This document shows, in pieces, positions 58,725 through 64,000 of a stretch of DNA of 64,000 nucleotides. The notes under the pieces are model-generated. The model worked only from the letters and a program-made list of their open reading frames with translations. It was not told the DNA's origin and searched no databases. Position 1 is the first letter of the stretch. Each line of letters opens with the position of its first letter. The position numbers and the translations under genes are program-made. The stretch spans positions 1-64,000 of the forward strand of contig JAILDV010000048.1 of NCBI GenBank assembly GCA_024688885.1, in the 5' to 3' direction. The DNA is from Bacteroidaceae bacterium. Its GTDB lineage: Bacteria; Bacteroidota; Bacteroidia; Bacteroidales; Bacteroidaceae.

Positions 58725-60035
58725 ATGAAGAAGACACTCGCATGCCTCTTGCTCGCGTTGACAGCGTCCGTCATGGCAGAGGGAAGAACTGTGATTCTCT
58801 ATCAAACCGCCACTGACTCCATCGCCGCCGACACGACCAAGAACGACACCACGAAGACTTCGCTGCTGCAACGTCTTCAGGAGAAGAAAGAGCAGATAGC
58901 CCAGAACATACAGGAGAAAATCGACTCGCTCAAGCCAAAGGCAGAAGAGGCGATGATCAAGGCAGACAGCATCCTCGACGTGAGAAACGCCAAGATTACC
59001 ACCGACACGCTCTGGGTGGCACGTCCGCAAGAGACCTGGACGTTCCGTGCCAAGACAGACGTGTTTGGCGACATGATGCACATCCGTGCGGTTGATATGG
59101 GCGGAAATAAAGGTAACTATTACCTCAATGCCGACCCAAAGGTGACCCTTGGCATTATGGCAAACTACCGAGGCATCTCCGCGTCTTTTTCCTTATCACC
59201 CAGCAAGATGCTCAGCGACATCTCCGACATGATGTCCGCAATCAATTACTACAGCAACACCTTCGGCATAGACTTCACCTTTGAGAAGGTCGATGCATTC
59301 CGTGGACGTACTAGTTTGACATCAAACACGCACAAACTTGCCAACACGAACATGCGACTCTTCGCATTGGCAGGTTATTATGTGTTCAATGGCAAGAAAT
59401 TCTCATTGCCAGCCGTGTTCAACAGCACATGGGTGCAGAAACGCTCGGCAGGCAGTTTCCTTGTGCAGGCAGGCTTCAATACCGGACGCATCAAGATTGG
59501 CGACAACCTTGACCCCGACCATGATTTCGCCTCCTCGCTCAACCGCATCGACATCAACTCTTTCACCATCGGAGCAGGTTACGGCTACAACCTGGTGGCA
59601 GGAAAGCATTGGCTCATTCATGGTACGGTACAGCCCAGTCTGATGATATGGCAAAACTACAAACTTCACACCACAGACAAAGAAGGTAACGAAGAAGTGA
59701 ACAAGATGGACAGTGGACCTTTCAACTTCTTTCTTGTCGGTCGCCTTGGCGCCATCTATTCATGGGACCGCTACTTCATCGGACTCACCTCTGTCGTTCA
59801 GCACTCCAAGAGTGGCAAGGACAGCGACTTCGCCCTGCGTGACACACAATGGCAGGCACGTGCCTTCTTCGGATGGCGAATACACACTAAACTGCACCGC
59901 CGTCCAGAACCTGTGAAGAAACGTCGTCGCACTACGACCAGAAAGACCGCCACATCTGCTAAAGCCAAAACCACAACGACAGCAGCCAAAAAGTCTGCCA
60001 CCACCACAAAAAAGACAACAACCACAAAGAAATAA
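58725..60035 (+). CDS. DUF4421 outer membrane barrel with basic C-terminal tail
   Basis: About 436 aa from the ATG at 58725 (signal peptide MKKTLACLLLALTASVMA); the longer frame runs through the previous gene. A helical segment (about 40-80, LLQRLQEKKEQIAQNIQEKI) precedes the DUF4421 barrel (about 100-395; VFGDMMHIRAVDMGG, GIMANYRGISASFSL). The last 45 residues are Lys/Thr/Ala-rich (KTATSAKAKTTTTAAKKS), like a histone-H1 tail. The gene begins 4 bases after the partition partner and ends 4 bases before the nitroreductase, so all four genes share a transcript. Confidence 0.85.
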   Translation: MKKTLACLLLALTASVMAEGRTVILYQTATDSIAADTTKNDTTKTSLLQRLQEKKEQIAQNIQEKIDSLKPKAEEAMIKADSILDVRNAKITTDTLWVARPQETWTFRAKTDVFGDMMHIRAVDMGGNKGNYYLNADPKVTLGIMANYRGISASFSLSPSKMLSDISDMMSAINYYSNTFGIDFTFEKVDAFRGRTSLTSNTHKLANTNMRLFALAGYYVFNGKKFSLPAVFNSTWVQKRSAGSFLVQAGFNTGRIKIGDNLDPDHDFASSLNRIDINSFTIGAGYGYNLVAGKHWLIHGTVQPSLMIWQNYKLHTTDKEGNEEVNKMDSGPFNFFLVGRLGAIYSWDRYFIGLTSVVQHSKSGKDSDFALRDTQWQARAFFGWRIHTKLHRRPEPVKKRRRTTTRKTATSAKAKTTTTAAKKSATTTKKTTTTKK

Positions 60036-60039
60036 TCTT

Positions 60040-60552
60040 ATGACATTTCAACAATTAGCACAAAAACGATATTCCGTACGCTCATACAGCGATCAGCCCG
60101 TCAGTGACGAGCAGCTCAACTACGTCCTTGAGTGCGCTCGCATCGCCCCATCAGCTGTAAACTTCCAACCCTGGCATTTCTACATTGCCCGCACCGATGA
60201 GGCTTTGGAGAAGGTTCGTCAGACTTATCCACGCGACTGGTTCGCCACCGCACCCATTGTCATTGTCGGTTGCATCCGTCACGACCAGTCATGGCACCGT
60301 CCCACTGACCAGAAGGACCACGGCGACATCGACATAGCCATCGCCACCGAGCACATCTGCCTTGCAGCAGCTGAGCAGGGACTTGGCACTTGCTGGGTGT
60401 GCAACTTTGATGCGTCACTCTGTCACCAGTTGCTCAACCTTCCCGCAGAAGAAGAGGCAGCCGTCCTCATCCCTATCGGGCACCTTGCTGCCGATGCTGC
60501 ACCGCGACCCACGACTCGCAAACCGATGGAAGAAATCATCACTGAAATCTGA
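60040..60552 (+). CDS. Nitroreductase family FMN-dependent oxidoreductase
   Basis: 170 aa. KRYSVRSYSDQPVSDEQL and ECARIAPSAVNFQPWHFYI form the FMN-binding N-terminus; GLGTCWVCNFD and IPIGHLAADAAPRPTTRKP the C-terminal part. Reduces nitro compounds, quinones or similar substrates with NAD(P)H; the physiological substrate cannot be told. It is last in the parA operon, just before a strong terminator. Confidence 0.92.
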   Translation: MTFQQLAQKRYSVRSYSDQPVSDEQLNYVLECARIAPSAVNFQPWHFYIARTDEALEKVRQTYPRDWFATAPIVIVGCIRHDQSWHRPTDQKDHGDIDIAIATEHICLAAAEQGLGTCWVCNFDASLCHQLLNLPAEEEAAVLIPIGHLAADAAPRPTTRKPMEEIITEI

Positions 60553-60593
60553 TTTCTCCCCTTTCACCATATAGATTACACCTATTTATATAT

Positions 60594-60633
60594 AATGAGG
60601 GTACGTCATACTTTGACGTACCCTCATTTTTTT
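60594..60633 (+). terminator. Rho-independent terminator of the parA operon
   Basis: Perfect 15-bp stem AATGAGGGTACGTCA (60594-60608) with TGACGTACCCTCATT (60614-60628), then TTTTT. Confidence 0.9.
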
Positions 60634-60680
60634 ACGACAGTTCATTTCTTAAACCTCGTCACTTCCGATATCGCATCATC

Positions 60681-63215
60681 TTACTCATTCACCAGCACCT
60701 TTCCGTCCTGCGTCATTCCCTCCACACTGATGTACATCTCCTCGCACGTGGAGTTGTTGAAGAACTCCACTTTGGCTTTGCCCTCGGCATCGGTGGTGAT
60801 GTCCGGCTGCCACCAGATGGTGCGGCGGAAGTCCGCCATTGGAGGTATCACGCTATAGTCCTCCGTCTTGAACGTGGAGGCCTGGTTGAAGCCTTGGAAG
60901 TAGGTGCGGCGGAGTCCCTTGTTGCCTTCAGCGTAGAACTTAATGTGTTCATAGAGGTAGATATTTACTGAATTATTCATTACGCGAGGGTCAGCAGGAA
61001 CAATGTAGATTGATTTCACGTCATCCAACCACATCTCTGTTGGATCGGGAGACGAATTCCTTTCTCCATTGGACACAATCCAATTAATCCGCTTTCCGTC
61101 ATATCGAGGCATATACGTATTATTCTCATAATACTCAAAAAGAGAATTCTTCTGTTTTAAGAAACTGAACAGATAAGGAGTTTCTTCCCCCCTGTCGAGG
61201 ATATTATCCAATTCCCTGTCAGCATCGTAATACAATGTCGCATATTGACGACCGTACGCCTCGTTTTTCCATCTCCAGTCATCATTGGTGAAGTATCGCC
61301 TCTTCGCCTTCACCGTCACGTTCTGCAACACATGCTCTTTCTGGGTGATAGGAACAAATACATCTTCTTCATTCAGTTCCTCGAAAGGATTCTTCACGAA
61401 AGTGTTGGGTGCAAGCGGATGCAAGATGTCCGCCTCTGTGGGTGTGATGAATCTCGGAGTGGGCGAGAACTGCCTGTCGATTCCTACATAATAGGTCTTC
61501 AACTGATCGGTCTTTTTCTTTGTATTCCGGGCCGTATAGATGCACATCCTCCATTCCCCATCCACGAACGGCATCTTGAAGGCATAGTTGCCTAACGAAT
61601 CCGTCTTGGTATCGCCAATCAGACTTTGCCCCTCTTTGTTGTAAAGAATAGCTTGCAAATGAACGCCACCAACAGGATTGCGTTTTCTATACGCTCTCAG
61701 TTGTCCGTTCAGATAGAACTGGTCTTCTATCGGTTGTGCCTTTCGGAAGATATATCTCTCCGACATCAGCCGCCAGTCATATCTGCGCCATCCTTGTGTC
61801 ATCATCAGCAGGTCGGCGTTCTTTCGGTGTTCCGCATCGTCTGCCTCGAAATAATAACTGATGTTTGGGATAAATCCTTTCACTTCTGAAGACAGCAGCA
61901 TCCATGTCTTCATGTTTCCCTGCTTCCCGTTGGTCATCGTATGAGCATCCATCGCAGAGAAGGACAGGTTGGCATTGGGTTTCGTTTGCAGTTCCAACTC
62001 CACCTTGCCGCAAGGTTTCAGTTTCTGTGTGATGGCTGTGACACGTATGCTGTCTGATTTGTCAGGTTTCGGGCACAAGAAAAACAGCCTCTCCGCCATG
62101 ATGGCACCCCTGCTGTCAAACACTGTCATCTGGTTCACCCCTCCAGGCATCGCTTGCCTGTCCAGTTCCATCTCTATCAGAGGGGCGGCTGTAAGTGTGT
62201 CGCAACGAAGGATGTTGCCGTTGTTCATGATGACGTATCCAAGCATACTGCCACAGATGCCGTCGCTGCATTGGAGGGTGGCAAGCATCTGCTCACTCAC
62301 GACATCCACATGTAGGGCACATCCTTCTTTCTTCACTTGTGGCATCGGAAAGAACTGCACCCCTTTTCGTTTTGGAATTCCCTTTCTGTTCGCAGGTCTG
62401 AGATTCTGCATTTGAAAAGTCAATCCGCTCGTATCGGGCACAATCTCAAACACCCCCCTCCCGAGTGAGTCCGTCTCAACGGTTGCAAGAATGTCTCCCT
62501 TCTCGTTCATCACGAAGCCGTCGCTCTCATAAGGTCTTCCGTTGTCATCCACCGCCATCATCGCCACCCGACATCGTTTCCCTGCAATCATGTCACCGCC
62601 TTCTGGATAGAACTGCACACTGATGGTCTTCATCAGGTTGCGGATGTCTATTCCATTGTCCATTGTGTTCACGTAGAGCGAATCCCCACGGTCTCGGTTG
62701 TTCGGTTCCCTAAATTTGTAAAGTCCGTTATTGATGTTTAAATCGGAGTAATCACCCTCGGTCTTGGGCTTCTTGAACACAGGGAAGACCCGTGAGAAGA
62801 CGGCGTTAGTGCCCCAGTTCGTCATGTAGCGCGTGTAAGCACGCACTTCATAGAAGCCCGATCCAAGCAGAGAATCCAATTGTAGCTCCCCATGTGAAAC
62901 GCCCAAAGAATCAATGGCATATTTGCGCGTCTTGATGATGTCACCGCTGGGGTTGAGCAACTCCACGTACAGCACCTTGCTCAAATCAGAAGCGTGTCCA
63001 TCATACGTCCTCGTCACGTATGCCTTGAACCACAGCGTCTCGTTCTCGAAGTAGCCCATGTTGTCGAAGTGAAGGTACACCTTCTCCTGCGGCACCACCT
63101 TGTTGAAGTTCATCGCCTTCTGTATGTACGACAGGATGCGCGCCGTCTCCTCGCTCTGCGCATGGAGAGGCAGGGCGAGAAGCACAAGGAATAATATGTA
63201 TATCAGACGCTTCAT
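60681..63215 (-). CDS. Exported MG2/alpha-2-macroglobulin-like domain protein
   Basis: 844 aa with signal peptide MKRLIYILFLVLLALPLHAQ. Residues about 40-150 form an MG2-type domain (VPQEKVYLHFDNMGYFENETLWF in sense; GSGFYEVRAYTRYM). Further beta domains follow, one with FYPEGGDMIAGKRCRVAM (about 200) and a segment MNNSVNIYLYEHIKFY near residue 760. It ends with a short domain (ADFRRTIWWQPDI, then ISVEGMTQDGKVLVNE). Similar Bacteroidota proteins are exported and large, but of unknown function. A TAACTTTG box at 63257-63250 (minus) is the likely promoter. Confidence 0.82.
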   Translation of the reverse strand: MKRLIYILFLVLLALPLHAQSEETARILSYIQKAMNFNKVVPQEKVYLHFDNMGYFENETLWFKAYVTRTYDGHASDLSKVLYVELLNPSGDIIKTRKYAIDSLGVSHGELQLDSLLGSGFYEVRAYTRYMTNWGTNAVFSRVFPVFKKPKTEGDYSDLNINNGLYKFREPNNRDRGDSLYVNTMDNGIDIRNLMKTISVQFYPEGGDMIAGKRCRVAMMAVDDNGRPYESDGFVMNEKGDILATVETDSLGRGVFEIVPDTSGLTFQMQNLRPANRKGIPKRKGVQFFPMPQVKKEGCALHVDVVSEQMLATLQCSDGICGSMLGYVIMNNGNILRCDTLTAAPLIEMELDRQAMPGGVNQMTVFDSRGAIMAERLFFLCPKPDKSDSIRVTAITQKLKPCGKVELELQTKPNANLSFSAMDAHTMTNGKQGNMKTWMLLSSEVKGFIPNISYYFEADDAEHRKNADLLMMTQGWRRYDWRLMSERYIFRKAQPIEDQFYLNGQLRAYRKRNPVGGVHLQAILYNKEGQSLIGDTKTDSLGNYAFKMPFVDGEWRMCIYTARNTKKKTDQLKTYYVGIDRQFSPTPRFITPTEADILHPLAPNTFVKNPFEELNEEDVFVPITQKEHVLQNVTVKAKRRYFTNDDWRWKNEAYGRQYATLYYDADRELDNILDRGEETPYLFSFLKQKNSLFEYYENNTYMPRYDGKRINWIVSNGERNSSPDPTEMWLDDVKSIYIVPADPRVMNNSVNIYLYEHIKFYAEGNKGLRRTYFQGFNQASTFKTEDYSVIPPMADFRRTIWWQPDITTDAEGKAKVEFFNNSTCEEMYISVEGMTQDGKVLVNE

Positions 63216-63436
63216 GGGTTGTTACTACTTATATAACGAATAAGAGAGGCAAAGTTAAACAAAAAAAGAAGTTTTTTATTGATTATTTTTGCTTTTCTAT
63301 CTCTATATTCCCCTTTTTTCGGAAAATGTATAATCAAAGGAGCCACTTTTTTAGGGAAAGGGCGTTTTTAAAACATTTCAGCTACAAATTATAGCGTGTT
63401 TTGACGATGTGGCAATGAATGAAGTGTGGGAAAGGA

Positions 63437-63475
63437 ATAAAAACGCCCCCAACCATGAAGTGATGGTAGGAGGCG
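63437..63475 (-). terminator. Probable terminator after the PIN gene
   Basis: On the minus strand a stem CGCCTCC-type hairpin (63475-63444, inner CCAT/ATGG) is followed by GTTTTTATT. It stands about 13 bases after the PIN gene stop. Confidence 0.55.
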
Positions 63476-63487
63476 GAAGGGGGGGTG

Positions 63488-63901
63488 TTAGAGATATAAC
63501 ATCATTGCCTTGAAGTCTGCAAGCTTGATGATTTTTGTCTGATTGTGCTGACCGAGGTCGGTTAAGTCGGCATCACCACTGATGATATAGTCAGCACCTA
63601 TAGTGTCGGCTAATGAAAGCAGGTAGAGGTCTTTGGGATCACGGACAGCAGATGGGGGCACCTCCGTCTCTATAACGGTAAACCGACAGAAAGCATTGAT
63701 GATAGCAAACAGATTTTCTACGTCGGAGGGATTGACACGCTTGCGGATTTTGTCACGACTGACTACATCGCGGATTTCCTCAATGAGCCGGCTGCAAACA
63801 TACACATCGAAGCGCAAATCGGTCAACATCCGACGCACCAGTTGTGTTTGATGGCCGATAAGGAATGATACCCAGAGATTGGTGTCAAGGATAACCTTCA
63901 T
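63488..63901 (-). CDS. PIN-domain toxin of a type II toxin-antitoxin pair (COG1569 group)
   Basis: 137 aa. KVILDTNLWVSFLIG has the first PIN acidic residue (Asp6), EEIRDVV a middle one, and RDPKDLYLLSLADTIGADYIISGDADL the C-terminal Asp cluster. PIN proteins cut RNA, often tRNA or mRNA. The start follows the antitoxin stop by three bases, as usual in such pairs. Confidence 0.87.
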   Translation of the reverse strand: MKVILDTNLWVSFLIGHQTQLVRRMLTDLRFDVYVCSRLIEEIRDVVSRDKIRKRVNPSDVENLFAIINAFCRFTVIETEVPPSAVRDPKDLYLLSLADTIGADYIISGDADLTDLGQHNQTKIIKLADFKAMMLYL

Positions 63902-63904
63902 ACG

Positions 63905-64000
63905 TTACTTGGTGTATCGTATGGCTTTGACCTCGTCCATGATTTCCTCTTCGCTGAGGATGGGAGTGATAGGACGACTGCTGATGAAGCGGTCGAGAAG
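63905..64000 (-). CDS. Antitoxin partner of the PIN toxin, C-terminal end only
   Basis: The last 31 codons, running off the window (reading LLDRFISSRPITPILSEEE and ending IRYTK). The gene order, spacing of three bases and helix-rich acidic end match antitoxins that precede COG1569 PIN genes. The N-terminal DNA-binding part lies outside the window. Confidence 0.65.
   Translation of the reverse strand, partial: LLDRFISSRPITPILSEEEIMDEVKAIRYTK

Noticed and set aside
1-64000. tRNA or rRNA genes
   Set aside because: Intergenic regions were read for cloverleaf arms and conserved rRNA sequence; none was found.

Overview
The window looks like part of a Prevotella-type member of the Bacteroidota, probably a strict anaerobe. 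The evidence is the Bacteroidota promoter form (TTTG, about 19 bases, TAnnTTTG), a class III anaerobic ribonucleotide reductase, a SusC/SusD pair, several lipoproteins with acidic residues just after the lipid-bearing Cys, and many Bacteroidota-specific families (DUF4248, smalltalk-like peptide, HU-like protein, DUF4252, DUF4421, LruC-like proteins). GC content is near 50% in genes and much lower between them.

Layout. 1-3.4 kb: nrdD-nrdG behind a long leader with a perfect palindrome. 3.4-9.5 kb (minus): six genes running away from the origin, encoding exported, membrane and zinc-ribbon proteins of unknown role. 9.5-12.4 kb: an iteron origin with about 15 direct copies and five inverted core copies of GTGACAAATTCCCAA, an AT-rich block, and a Rep_3-family initiator. 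12.6-23.9 kb: two lipoproteins, a large zinc metalloprotease, SusC, SusD and a secreted protein. 24.4-33.4 kb: an AAA ATPase, a DUF4248 protein and two LruC-like surface lipoproteins. 33.7-38.2 kb: a Na/Ca exchanger and a LemA/DUF2207/membrane trio. 38.8-44.4 kb: a MORN protein, purN, a DUF1232 protein, a small HExxH protein, HU and rmuC. 44.6-46.4 kb: a phage-like cassette (smalltalk-like, P5-like, DUF5675-like, HU-like). 46.4-52.3 kb: a third LruC-like lipoprotein, an outer membrane barrel, DUF4252, an M23 peptidase and a His-rich COG0523 GTPase. 52.4-57.1 kb: a duplicated pair of GT4+GT2 glycosyltransferases. 57.4-60.6 kb: parA, a DUF3408-like partner, a DUF4421 barrel and a nitroreductase in one operon. 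60.7-64 kb: an MG2-type exported protein and a PIN toxin with its antitoxin cut by the window end.

The plasmid-style initiator with iterons and the ParA-type partition operon lie among housekeeping genes (nrdDG, purN, rmuC, HU). This suggests a secondary chromosome or chromid, as known for several Prevotella species, although an integrated plasmid cannot be ruled out. The intergenic DNA is also unusual: it carries at least four dispersed repeat families, including a 113-bp element in three copies, heptamer-like tandem repeats at many gene junctions, a GTTCC-TGC-GGAAC hairpin family, and a 158-bp element with 26-bp perfect inverted arms.
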